Source: Actinomycetes bacterium
GTDB taxonomy: Bacteria > Actinomycetota > Acidimicrobiia > Acidimicrobiales > Palsa-688
Assembly: GCA_021838445.1 (NCBI GenBank)
Contig: JAKCDU010000016.1
Span: 1 to 64,000, forward strand
DNA length: 64,000 nucleotides
Direction of reading: 5' to 3'
Below are positions 36,502 through 44,048 of the stretch, piece by piece. A program made the translations under genes and the position numbers. Under the pieces are notes generated by a model. The model worked only from the letters and a program-made list of their open reading frames with translations, was not told the origin of the DNA and did not search any database. The first letter of the stretch is position 1, and each line of letters begins with the position of its first letter.

Positions 36502-38489
36502 GCCGCCCCTTCGACGCCGTGGTCTTCGACTTCGGCGGGGTCATCATCTCTCCGATCACCCACAAGCTCGAGACGCTCTCCGAGCGTCACGGGGTCGACA
36601 TCGACGACCTGCTCGAGATTCTCATCGGCCCCCGTTTCGAATCGACCGCCCATCATCCCTGGCACCGGGCCGAGCGGGGGGAGGTGGCGGTGGCCGAACT
36701 GCAGGAGCTCGTGACTCCCATCGCTGCCGAAGCCGGGCTCAACCTCACCGGCGACGAGATGGACGTGCTCTTCGAGCGGAACTACCGCATCCACCGTGAG
36801 GTGGTGGAACGCATCGGCAGGCTCCACCGGGACGGTTATCGGACGGCGCTACTCACCAACAGCGTGAAGGAGTTCCAAGGGGGCCTTCGCGAGGTGATCG
36901 ACTTCGATCTGTTCGATGTGGTAGTCGATTCCTCCGAGGTGGGTCTGCGCAAACCCGAACCGGAGATCTACCATCGAGTTACCGAATTGCTCGGCGTCGA
37001 CCCGTTGCGCGTCGTGTACCTCGACGACTTCGCCCACAACCTCGGTCCCGCGACCGAGGCCGGCTGGACGGTCATTCACTTCACCGAGCCCAGCTCGGCG
37101 CTAGCCGAGCTGGATCGGCTGCTCGGTGATCCTCATACCGACAGGGGGAACCACTATATGGAACCAGCAGTCCAGGCCTACCAGGCGTTGCTCGACGCCG
37201 ATACCCATCCGGTGCCCGACGTCCTGCGTCTGGTCCACAATCCGGTCAAGGGCGAAGAGGAGATCCCGGTGGAGCGCTACACCAGCCGGGAGTGGCACGA
37301 CAAGGAGGTGGAGCGGCTCTGGCGGCGGGTCTGGCAGTTCGCTTGTCGCGAAGAGCACCTGCTGGCGGCTGGCGACAGCATGGTCTACGAGATCGCTCGG
37401 GACTCCTACATCCTGGTGCGCCAGGCCGACGGGAGCATCAAGGGTTTCGTCAACGCCTGCCTGCACAGGGGTCGCCGCCTGCGCGACTACGACGGCCACT
37501 GCGGCCAGGTCATCCGTTGCCCCTTCCACGGGTTCGCCTGGAACATCGACGGGACCCTGTCGCACGTGCCGGCCCGCGAGGAGTTCCCGCAGGTCGTCGA
37601 TGCCGACTTCGCCCTCCCCGAGGTGCAGGTGGGTACCTGGGCGGGTTTCGTCTTCATCAATCCCGACCCGGGCGCGCCGTCCCTGGAGTCGTTCCTCGGT
37701 GACCTGCCCGAGCACTTCTCCGGCTGGGATCTGGGTGCGGCCTACGTGGAAGCCCACGTGGCCAAGGTGATCCATGCCAACTGGAAGGTGGCCCAGGAGG
37801 CCTTCTGCGAGGCCTACCACGTCGGTGGGACCCACCCCCAGATCCTCCCGTGGCTGGGCGACCTCGCCACCCAGGTGGATGTCTGGGAGAACTTCAGCCG
37901 GGCCATCACCCCCGGTGGTACCCCGAGCCCCACCATCTCCTGGACCCCCACGCAGAACGAAATGCTGAGGGCCATGCTCGATGTGCGCGAAGGAGAGTCC
38001 ACGCCGGTGGAAGTCCCCGAAGGCAAGAGCATGCGGGAGGTGGCGGCCGCCATGGCCAGGGAGCGATGGCGTCCCGTGGTGGGGGAGAGGGTCGATTCGC
38101 TCTCCGACGCCGAGATGATGGACAGCCTCGATTACACCGTGTTCCCCAACTTCCACCCCTGGGGGGCGTTCAACCGCATCGTCTACCGGTTCCGCCCCAA
38201 CGGGGACGACCACCGCAGTTCGGTCATGGAGGTCATCTACCTGGCTCCCTTCACTGGCGATCGACCACCGCCGGCCCCGGTCCACTGGTTGGGCGATGAC
38301 GAGCCGTGGTCGTCGGCGAGTGAACTGGCCATGCTCGGAAAGGTCTTCGATCAGGACACCTTCAACATGGCCAATGTTCAGCGGGGGCTGGAAGCCACCC
38401 GCAAACCCGGCGTCACCTTCAGCCGCTATCAGGAGTCCAAGATCCGGTGGTTGCATCAGCGCCTGACCGACTGGGTGGACGGCGAATGA
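36498..38489 (+). CDS. HAD-superfamily hydrolase fused in frame to a Rieske oxygenase alpha subunit (3)
   Basis: One open frame of 663 codons from TTG 36498. Residues 1 to about 205 are a HAD-IA hydrolase: FDFGGVI with nucleophile Asp11 (Gly at +2 instead of Asp), LLTNSVKEF, RKPEPEIY (motif III Lys) and VYLDDFAHN. Residues 221-663 are a complete Rieske oxygenase: Cys321/His323/Cys341/His344 and CEAYHVGGTHP iron ligands. No stop separates them. An internal ATG at 37158, ten bases after AGGGGG, could start a free Rieske subunit of 443 aa. So the product may be a fusion, a free Rieske protein, or both. It overlaps the small-protein gene downstream. Confidence 0.85.
   Translation: MSRPFDAVVFDFGGVIISPITHKLETLSERHGVDIDDLLEILIGPRFESTAHHPWHRAERGEVAVAELQELVTPIAAEAGLNLTGDEMDVLFERNYRIHREVVERIGRLHRDGYRTALLTNSVKEFQGGLREVIDFDLFDVVVDSSEVGLRKPEPEIYHRVTELLGVDPLRVVYLDDFAHNLGPATEAGWTVIHFTEPSSALAELDRLLGDPHTDRGNHYMEPAVQAYQALLDADTHPVPDVLRLVHNPVKGEEEIPVERYTSREWHDKEVERLWRRVWQFACREEHLLAAGDSMVYEIARDSYILVRQADGSIKGFVNACLHRGRRLRDYDGHCGQVIRCPFHGFAWNIDGTLSHVPAREEFPQVVDADFALPEVQVGTWAGFVFINPDPGAPSLESFLGDLPEHFSGWDLGAAYVEAHVAKVIHANWKVAQEAFCEAYHVGGTHPQILPWLGDLATQVDVWENFSRAITPGGTPSPTISWTPTQNEMLRAMLDVREGESTPVEVPEGKSMREVAAAMARERWRPVVGERVDSLSDAEMMDSLDYTVFPNFHPWGAFNRIVYRFRPNGDDHRSSVMEVIYLAPFTGDRPPPAPVHWLGDDEPWSSASELAMLGKVFDQDTFNMANVQRGLEATRKPGVTFSRYQESKIRWLHQRLTDWVDGE
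37144..37160 (+). promoter_or_regulatory. internal ribosome-binding site and in-frame ATG between HAD and Rieske domains
   Basis: GGGGG at 37144-37148 followed after nine bases by ATG 37158, exactly where a stand-alone Rieske subunit would begin when aligned with the gene at 33826. It is in frame with the HAD domain, with no stop between. Confidence 0.6.
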
Positions 38490-38704
38490 GCGCCGGGATA
38501 CGCCACCCCTACAGTGGTGCGCTCTACGACAAGGACGACGATGGGCTGGTAGTGGTCACCGCGGCCGATGGACGGCGGGGACGTTTCCGCGGTGACGGGC
38601 GGTGGGTGGACGGGGATCTGGGGGACGCTGATCCGCAGATGTGCGGCTGGGTGGCCGGACCCCGCATAGCCAACCACCGGGTCGGCTCGGTCCCCCCGGC
38701 GTGA
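38486..38704 (+). CDS. unrecognised small protein, Rieske-associated (copy 2)
   Basis: 72 aa. The ATG overlaps the Rieske stop (ATGA) and the stop overlaps the LLM start (GTGA), so it is tightly embedded in the operon. It shares 26 of 53 positions with the 93-aa protein at 33548 (HP..G..Y, VT.ADGR.G.F, ADP....WV.GP). It lacks the Ser/Ala tail of copy 1. The predicted fold is mainly short beta strands with conserved Gly-Arg turns. No known family recognised. Recurrence next to two different Rieske genes argues for a role with the oxygenase. Confidence 0.75.
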   Translation: MSAGIRHPYSGALYDKDDDGLVVVTAADGRRGRFRGDGRWVDGDLGDADPQMCGWVAGPRIANHRVGSVPPA

Positions 38705-39612
38705 CCGGAGTCGGCCTGTGCGTCCCCCAGTTGGGGGAGGGGGTCGAGCCGGCGCTGGTGCGGGAGTTCTGCGAACGATCCGAGGCCCTCGGCTACACCA
38801 GCCTGTGGGTGCAGGACCACTTCATGTGGCCGCTCGAGCCGTTGCGGGGTTACGGCGGCCGGGCCGGGGCGCCGATCCCGGAGCAGTACCGCTCGGTGCT
38901 GGCCCCTACCGAGTTGCTGGCGGCCATGGCCACCTGGACGACCCAGGCCCGCCTGGGCACTTCCATCCTGGTGGCCGGCAACCACTGGCCGGTGCCTCTG
39001 GCCCAACGGCTTTCCACCCTGGACCTGCTTTCGGCGGGGCGCTTGCTCGTGGGGCTGGGTGTCGGGTGGAATGCCGAGGAGCACACTGCTTCGGGTACCG
39101 ACGTGACCCGCCGGGGCGCCCGGATGGACGAGTTCGTGGCCGTGCTGCGAGCGTGCTGGGGCGACGATCCGGTGCGATTCGAAGGTCGTTTCTTCGATGT
39201 TCCGCCGTCGGTGATCCGGCCCAAGCCGCGTCAGCAGCCCCACCCCCCACTTTTGTCCGGTATGTGGTCCGAGGCGGGCCTGGAGCGAACCCGGAAGTCG
39301 TTCGACGCCTGGAACCCGGCTGGTCTGCCCGTCGCCGATGTGGCCGCCAAGCTGGCCAGGATGAACGCCGACCGCCCGGAGGGGATGGCCCCCCTCGAGG
39401 TCTACCACCGGGTCTTCGCCCAGTTCCCGCACCGCCCGACACCCGATGGCGACACGGTGGGCCGCATGGTGGCCGAGGCGGCCGAGGCGGCCCGGGCCGG
39501 TTTCACCGAGGTGGTGCTCGAGCACAACTTCTGGTCGGAGATCACCGAGCCGGAGGACTGGTTGGAGGTGCCGGCCCAGTTCCAGGCGGTGATCGAGGCG
39601 GCGCAGGGTTGA
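38701..39612 (+). CDS. LLM-class (F420-dependent-type) oxidoreductase
   Basis: 303 aa with the luciferase-like TIM barrel: GVGLCVPQLGEGVEP opening, ALGYTSLWVQDHF, TWTTQARLGTSILVAGNHWP, LSAGRLLVGLGVGWNAEE, and EVVLEHNFW near the end. Actinobacterial members of this class usually use coenzyme F420 rather than FMN. It would reduce or monooxygenate a pathway intermediate. It starts within the stop of the small-protein gene. Confidence 0.88.
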   Translation: MTGVGLCVPQLGEGVEPALVREFCERSEALGYTSLWVQDHFMWPLEPLRGYGGRAGAPIPEQYRSVLAPTELLAAMATWTTQARLGTSILVAGNHWPVPLAQRLSTLDLLSAGRLLVGLGVGWNAEEHTASGTDVTRRGARMDEFVAVLRACWGDDPVRFEGRFFDVPPSVIRPKPRQQPHPPLLSGMWSEAGLERTRKSFDAWNPAGLPVADVAAKLARMNADRPEGMAPLEVYHRVFAQFPHRPTPDGDTVGRMVAEAAEAARAGFTEVVLEHNFWSEITEPEDWLEVPAQFQAVIEAAQG

Positions 39613-39690
39613 GCGCGCCATGATCCGGCGCAACCCGTTGAGCCCGCCCGGCCCGCTGGAGTATCTCGAATACAGGAGAGAAGACCTCAC

Positions 39691-40116
39691 ATGAGCGAAC
39701 ACGACGATCGCCAGGCGATAATCGATCTCACGACGGCCTACTGCTACGCCCTCGACGATCGCCGTTTCGAGGACCTGGCCTCGGTGTTCACCCCCGACGC
39801 GGTTGCGGACTACGACCCGGTGGTGTGCCACGGCATCGACGAGATCACCGCCAAGGTTCGCGGGTCCATCGAGTTCCTCGACGCGACGGCCCACATGGTG
39901 GCCAATCACCGGATCCTCGTCGAGGGCGACAAGGGCAGTTGCGAGTGCTACCTGATGGCCCAGCACCTCCGTAAGGGAACGCCCGGAGGGGACCTCTACA
40001 TGATCGCCGGGCGCTACCGGGACGAGGTGGCACGCACTCCGCAGGGCTGGCGTATCGCCTCCCGGGTTCTGACGCGGGTATGGATCCAGGGCAACCGCGC
40101 CGTCGTGACCCGTTGA
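39691..40116 (+). CDS. SnoaL/NTF2-like protein
   Basis: 141 aa with an AGGAGAG site before ATG 39691. The cone-shaped NTF2-like fold is indicated by DRQAIIDLTTAYCYALDDRRFEDLASVFTPDA, HGIDEITAKVRG, ATAHMVANHRI and AGRYRDEVARTPQGWRI. In catabolic clusters such proteins serve as ring-hydroxylating dioxygenase beta-type subunits, isomerases or hydratases. With Rieske alpha subunits nearby, a beta-subunit-like role is possible but not shown. Confidence 0.82.
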   Translation: MSEHDDRQAIIDLTTAYCYALDDRRFEDLASVFTPDAVADYDPVVCHGIDEITAKVRGSIEFLDATAHMVANHRILVEGDKGSCECYLMAQHLRKGTPGGDLYMIAGRYRDEVARTPQGWRIASRVLTRVWIQGNRAVVTR

Positions 40117-40149
40117 TCCCTCGCTAGGACCGGGTGGCCGGTCGGGGGT

Positions 40150-40797
40150 TCAGCCCGCCTTGTTCTTGCGACGGACCGGGCGCCTGATGAGGTCGCCGTC
40201 GAGGAGGGCCATGATGCCGTCGATGGCGTTGCGCTGGTCCTCCAGGTTGTTCGAGACGCCGTCGACCAGTCCCACGAACAGGGTGCGCAGCACTGCGGTC
40301 AGCTGTTCGGTCCGGGCGGGGTCGATCTCCCCGGTCTCGATCCCGAGGGCCACCAGCCCCGGTACGAGCGAGGCACCCTCCCCCGGCGGGTTGGGTATGG
40401 CGGCCATCAGTTCGGGGTGACGCAGCCGGTCGGTCCGGGCCGCCCCCTGGAAGGCGGCTATCGAGGGGTCCTCCTCGTTCATGGCCGCCGACGCCTGCAG
40501 GACGGCCCGGATGCTGGCATCGAAGGTGTCGATCCCGGCCGTGGCTTGTGCGAAGCGTTCGTTCACCTTCTTCTGGAGCTCCTCGTAGACAGCCATGTAC
40601 ATGGCCAGCTTCGAGTCGAAGTAGTAGTACAGGGCGCTGGTGGTGACCCCGGCCTGGTCGGCCACGTTCCGGTTGGTCGTGACGCCGTAACCCATGGTGG
40701 AGAACAGCCCGCAGGCCACGCTGATGATCCGGTCCCGGGTGTCAGCGGCAGAGGAAGCGGGGGGGCGACCGAGCCTCTGGGTCTTGCGACGCGCCAT
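40150..40797 (-). CDS. TetR-family transcriptional regulator (paralogue 2)
   Basis: 215 aa from ATG 40797 (a longer frame to 40842 adds 15 residues without family support). The HTH is VACGLFSTMGYGVTTNRNVADQAGVTTSALYYYFD. The ligand domain has AARTDRLRHPELMAAI and PPGEGASLVPGLVALG. Both parts mirror the regulator at 26127. It is divergent from the acyl-CoA dehydrogenase, with an operator-like site between. The C-terminus is basic (RRPVRRKNKAG). Confidence 0.9.
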   Translation of the reverse strand: MARRKTQRLGRPPASSAADTRDRIISVACGLFSTMGYGVTTNRNVADQAGVTTSALYYYFDSKLAMYMAVYEELQKKVNERFAQATAGIDTFDASIRAVLQASAAMNEEDPSIAAFQGAARTDRLRHPELMAAIPNPPGEGASLVPGLVALGIETGEIDPARTEQLTAVLRTLFVGLVDGVSNNLEDQRNAIDGIMALLDGDLIRRPVRRKNKAG

Positions 40798-40870
40798 AGC
40801 CGGCAGAGAATAGTCGAGGGGTCCGGGCCGGGAGGCCGTCATGCTCTGGCGCAGGGACGCCCAGTCTGGG

Positions 40871-40889
40871 ATACTGATCGATCAATAAC
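40871..40889 (+). promoter_or_regulatory. operator-like site O7 (tetR2 / acyl-CoA dehydrogenase)
   Basis: ATACTGATCGATCAATAAC, containing the perfect 10-bp palindrome TGATCGATCA, in the divergent region between tetR2 and the acyl-CoA dehydrogenase. It is the best match to O1. Confidence 0.6.
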
Positions 40890-40915
40890 GTTGTTTCGTC
40901 CCGTGTGGAGGGGGA

Positions 40916-42181
40916 GTGGTGGCGGCAGTCCAGCCGAGCGTCGAGCAGTTCGCCGACGAGGCGTCGAAGTGGCTTTCGGCCCATGCCCAGCCGAGAGGCG
41001 ACGAGGCGGCGACACACAAGTCCGGCGGTGAGAGCTTCAGCGTGGCCGTCTTCCACGCCCTTGGCACTGAGCAGGAGCAGCACCTCCTCGACGAGCTGGT
41101 GAGCTGGAACCAGCTGAAGGCCGAGGTCGGTTACCACGCCATCACGTGGCCCTCGGAGTACGGCGGCCTGGGCCTGAGCAAGGAGCACGCCCGGGCCTAT
41201 GCCCGCCTCGAACTGGCCTTCTCGGTGCCGGTTCGCCACGAAACCTTCAGCGTGACCACGGGGCTCGTGGCCCCGACGGTGGAGCGCTTCGGCACCGAGG
41301 AGCAGAAGCAGAGGTTCGTGACCACCTTCCTGCGGGCCGACCAGCTGTGCTGCCAACTGTTCTCGGAGCCCGGTGCCGGCTCGGACTTGGCGGGAGTCGG
41401 TTGCCGGGCCGTGCCCGACGGGGATGAGTGGGTCCTCCAGGGCCAGAAGATTTGGAGCTCGGGAGCGCAGTACTCGCAGTGGGGGTTGCTCCTGGCCCGG
41501 ACCGATCCCGACGTACCAAAGCACCGGGGCATCACCGCGTTCCTGGTCCCCGTGCGGGCCCCGGGAGTGGAGATACGACCCATCAAGCAGATGAGCGGCG
41601 GCGCCTCGTTCAACGAGGTGTTCTTCGACGGGGCCCGGGTGCCGGACTCGTTGCGGCTCGGTGCGGTGGGGGACGGCTGGAATGTGGCGCTGACGACGCT
41701 CGGGTTCGAACGGGAGAGCTCGGGCAGCGGTGGCGGCAGTCGACGTCCCGGAGGGTCCTTCCAGGAACTGCTCGTGTCGGCCCGGGCGCTCGGACGTACC
41801 GGTGACCCCATCGTGCGGGACCGGTTGGCCCAGGTCTACATCCGGACCCGCGTCCAGGAGATGATCGGCCTACGGGCCGAGGCCGGGCGCCAGATGGGGG
41901 CTCCCCCTGGTCCCGAGGGCTCGATCGGCAAGCTGGTATGGACGGATAACCTCGAGTTCGTGAGCGAGGTGGCGTCACTGGTGGTCGGTCCCGCTCTGCT
42001 CGCCGATACGGGGCAGTGGGCCACCTACGAGTGGACCGAACACGTGTTGGGAGCTCCCGGGTACCGGATTGCCGGCGGGAGCGACGAAATCCAGCGCAAC
42101 ATCGTCGGGGAGAGAGTGCTCGGCCTGCCCGGCGAACCACGCGTCGACCGGAACCAGGCCTGGAAGGACGTGGCCAGGTGA
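40916..42181 (+). CDS. acyl-CoA dehydrogenase
   Basis: 421 aa. GTG 40916 and GTG 40919 are both possible behind GGAGGGGGA. Family motifs: QLFSEPGAGSDLAG (FAD/substrate loop), GQKIWSSGA, TDPDVPKHRGITAFLV, MSGGASFNEVFFD, GFERESSG, and the C-terminal AGGSDEIQRNIVGERVLGLP. The enzyme oxidises an acyl-CoA to the enoyl-CoA. Actinobacterial homologues in sterol side-chain and ring degradation often work as heteromers, but no partner dehydrogenase is present here. Opens an operon with the PNPOx-like protein and Rieske 4. Confidence 0.92.
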   Translation: MVAAVQPSVEQFADEASKWLSAHAQPRGDEAATHKSGGESFSVAVFHALGTEQEQHLLDELVSWNQLKAEVGYHAITWPSEYGGLGLSKEHARAYARLELAFSVPVRHETFSVTTGLVAPTVERFGTEEQKQRFVTTFLRADQLCCQLFSEPGAGSDLAGVGCRAVPDGDEWVLQGQKIWSSGAQYSQWGLLLARTDPDVPKHRGITAFLVPVRAPGVEIRPIKQMSGGASFNEVFFDGARVPDSLRLGAVGDGWNVALTTLGFERESSGSGGGSRRPGGSFQELLVSARALGRTGDPIVRDRLAQVYIRTRVQEMIGLRAEAGRQMGAPPGPEGSIGKLVWTDNLEFVSEVASLVVGPALLADTGQWATYEWTEHVLGAPGYRIAGGSDEIQRNIVGERVLGLPGEPRVDRNQAWKDVAR

Positions 42182-42213
42182 AGCGCTCGTCGGGAATGGT
42201 CAGGTAGGAGCCC

Positions 42214-42774
42214 ATGGCCGAGTACGTCGACTCATACGAGGATGTGACTGCCTTCGGGCTCGAGTCGCCGAAGGAGGGGACCCTGCTCGCGGTGCAGACC
42301 GAGTGCACCTTCATGTGGACCACCTCCGAAGGTGACCCCGTGGGGCTGATCATGAACTTCGTCCACCACGACGGACGCTTCTGGGTGACCTGCACCCGCC
42401 GGCGCAAGCGAGTGGCGGCCGTGCAACGCCGGCCCCGTGTAGCGGTGGCGGTCTCCAGCCGCGGCACCGACATAGGCGTCAGCCAGGCGATCACCTACAA
42501 GGGATCGGCCATCGTGCACGACGACGAGGCCACCCGGAACTGGATGTACCGGGCACTGGCCGAGAAGGTCAGGCCCGGCAACAAGGCCCAGCAGGACGCC
42601 TTCGTCGCTCATCTCGATACGCCCGGCAGAGTCGTCATCGAGATCGTTCCCGATACCAGGATCGGCTTCGATGCCGAGCAGATGTTCGCCGGGTCGCCGG
42701 CCGGGAGCACCGCCACCCGGGTGGTCGGAGCGGCGACTGAGCACCCCGGAGACCAGGAAGGAGCTGGAGCATGA
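42214..42774 (+). CDS. pyridoxamine-5'-phosphate-oxidase-like (flavin/F420-binding split-barrel) protein
   Basis: 186 aa with GTAGGAG before ATG 42214. The split-barrel fold is suggested by EGTLLAVQTECTFMWTTSEGDPVGLIMNFVHHDGRFWVTC, RRKRVAAVQRRPRVAVAVSS, and QAITYKGSAIVHDDE. In actinobacteria such proteins often bind F420 or FMN and reduce unsaturated compounds, or act as general-stress proteins. The stop overlaps the Rieske start (ATGA). Confidence 0.82.
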   Translation: MAEYVDSYEDVTAFGLESPKEGTLLAVQTECTFMWTTSEGDPVGLIMNFVHHDGRFWVTCTRRRKRVAAVQRRPRVAVAVSSRGTDIGVSQAITYKGSAIVHDDEATRNWMYRALAEKVRPGNKAQQDAFVAHLDTPGRVVIEIVPDTRIGFDAEQMFAGSPAGSTATRVVGAATEHPGDQEGAGA

Positions 42775-43973
42775 GCAGAGAGGCACTCGTTGCGCAGGCT
42801 GCTCGGACCCTCGAGTGGGCCCGGAAGGGCAGCGCTCCGCTGGAGCCGGCCGAGATGCGAATCCCCGTGGAGCGCTACACCGACCCCCAGAGATTCGCCC
42901 TGGAGAAGGATCGGATCTTCAAGCGGCTGCCCCTCGTCCTGGCCTTCAGCGCCGAGCTGGCCGAAACCCACTCGTACCGGGCCATGGAGGTCATGGGCGT
43001 ACCCATCCTGCTGACCCGCGGCGACGACGGGCGGGTCCGCTCCTTCGTCAACATGTGCAGCCACCGGGGGTCGGCGGTCGTCGAGGACGGCCGCGGCCGC
43101 GCCCGCCGGTTCACCTGCCCCTATCACGCCTGGGTGTACGACATCTCGGGTGATCTGGTGGGGATCTTCCAGAAGGAGCGCTTCGGCGACATCGACCCCT
43201 CCTGCCACGGCCTGACACCGTTGCCGGTGGCCGAGCGGGCCGGTCTGATCTTCGGCTGTGTCGTCCCCGGGATGGAGCTCGACCTCGACGCCTTCCTGGG
43301 CGGCTACGGATCCATGCTCGAGGAGCACGATCTTCAAAGCTGCCACTTCGTCGGGCGGGTCACCCTCGACGGGTCGAATTGGAAGCTGGCCTACGACGGG
43401 TACCTGGACTTCTACCACCTACCCATCCTCCACAAGCGCACCTTCGGCGGCGATTACAACAATCTGATCTGCGGTGACTCATGGGGTCCCCACCAGCGGC
43501 ACATGCAGCCCGACGGACGGATTCTGGCTCTCGGCGACATACCGAGCAGTGATTGGCCCATCGACGCTCTCCTGGCGGGCGTGTGGACGGTCTTTCCCCA
43601 CGTATCGATCGCCAGCTTCCGCCTCGCCGCCGGCCGGGTCTACCAGATCGCCCAACTGTTCCCCGGCGACACCCCCGATTCGTCGACCACCGTCCTGAAC
43701 TACCTAGCCGCCTACGACCCCGACCCCGAGCAGATGGAGGAGATCGAGAAGCAGATCGACTTCCTCCGCAACGTGGTGGAGGCCGAGGACTACGCCACCG
43801 TGGCCGGGATCCAGAGGTCCCTGCGCTCAGGTGCCAAGTCAGAGCTCGTCTTCGGCCGCAACGAAGGCCAGAACCAGCGCTTCCACGCCTGGGTGGACCA
43901 GTTGGTGGAAGCCACCACCCCGGCCGACACCTACCGGCTGCTCGCTGGCGCTGAGGAGTTCCACCACGCCTAG
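42771..43973 (+). CDS. Rieske non-haem iron oxygenase alpha subunit (4)
   Basis: 400 aa. Rieske ligands Cys96, His98, Cys116, His119 (CSHRG...CPYHAW). The iron site is LDFYHLPILHK with an Asp in place of the Glu seen in the other three copies. It is the most different of the four and is closer to copy 1 in length. It ends at 43973 facing the convergent PPDK-like gene. No reductase or beta subunit adjoins it. Confidence 0.91.
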   Translation: MSREALVAQAARTLEWARKGSAPLEPAEMRIPVERYTDPQRFALEKDRIFKRLPLVLAFSAELAETHSYRAMEVMGVPILLTRGDDGRVRSFVNMCSHRGSAVVEDGRGRARRFTCPYHAWVYDISGDLVGIFQKERFGDIDPSCHGLTPLPVAERAGLIFGCVVPGMELDLDAFLGGYGSMLEEHDLQSCHFVGRVTLDGSNWKLAYDGYLDFYHLPILHKRTFGGDYNNLICGDSWGPHQRHMQPDGRILALGDIPSSDWPIDALLAGVWTVFPHVSIASFRLAAGRVYQIAQLFPGDTPDSSTTVLNYLAAYDPDPEQMEEIEKQIDFLRNVVEAEDYATVAGIQRSLRSGAKSELVFGRNEGQNQRFHAWVDQLVEATTPADTYRLLAGAEEFHHA

Positions 43974-44020
43974 GCGCTGAGCGCGCCCGCCCCTGCGGGG
44001 AGCCTACGCCGGGGCGGACC

Positions 44021-44048
44021 ACCGGCGCCGGATCACCGGCGCCGGTCA
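44021..44048. repeat. 14-bp tandem palindromic repeat between convergent genes
   Basis: Two units, ACCGGCGCCGGATC and ACCGGCGCCGGTCA, 11 of 14 positions the same, each containing the palindrome CCGGCGCCGG. The second unit includes the stop codon of the leftward PPDK-like gene. Possibly a bidirectional terminator. Confidence 0.5.

Noticed and set aside
37101-38456. 451-codon minus-strand frame opposite the HAD-Rieske gene
   Set aside because: Shadow ORF; the plus strand has complete Rieske and iron-ligand motifs.
38524-39966. 480-codon minus-strand frame opposite the LLM and SnoaL genes
   Set aside because: No domain signature; both plus-strand genes have recognisable motifs and ribosome-binding sites.
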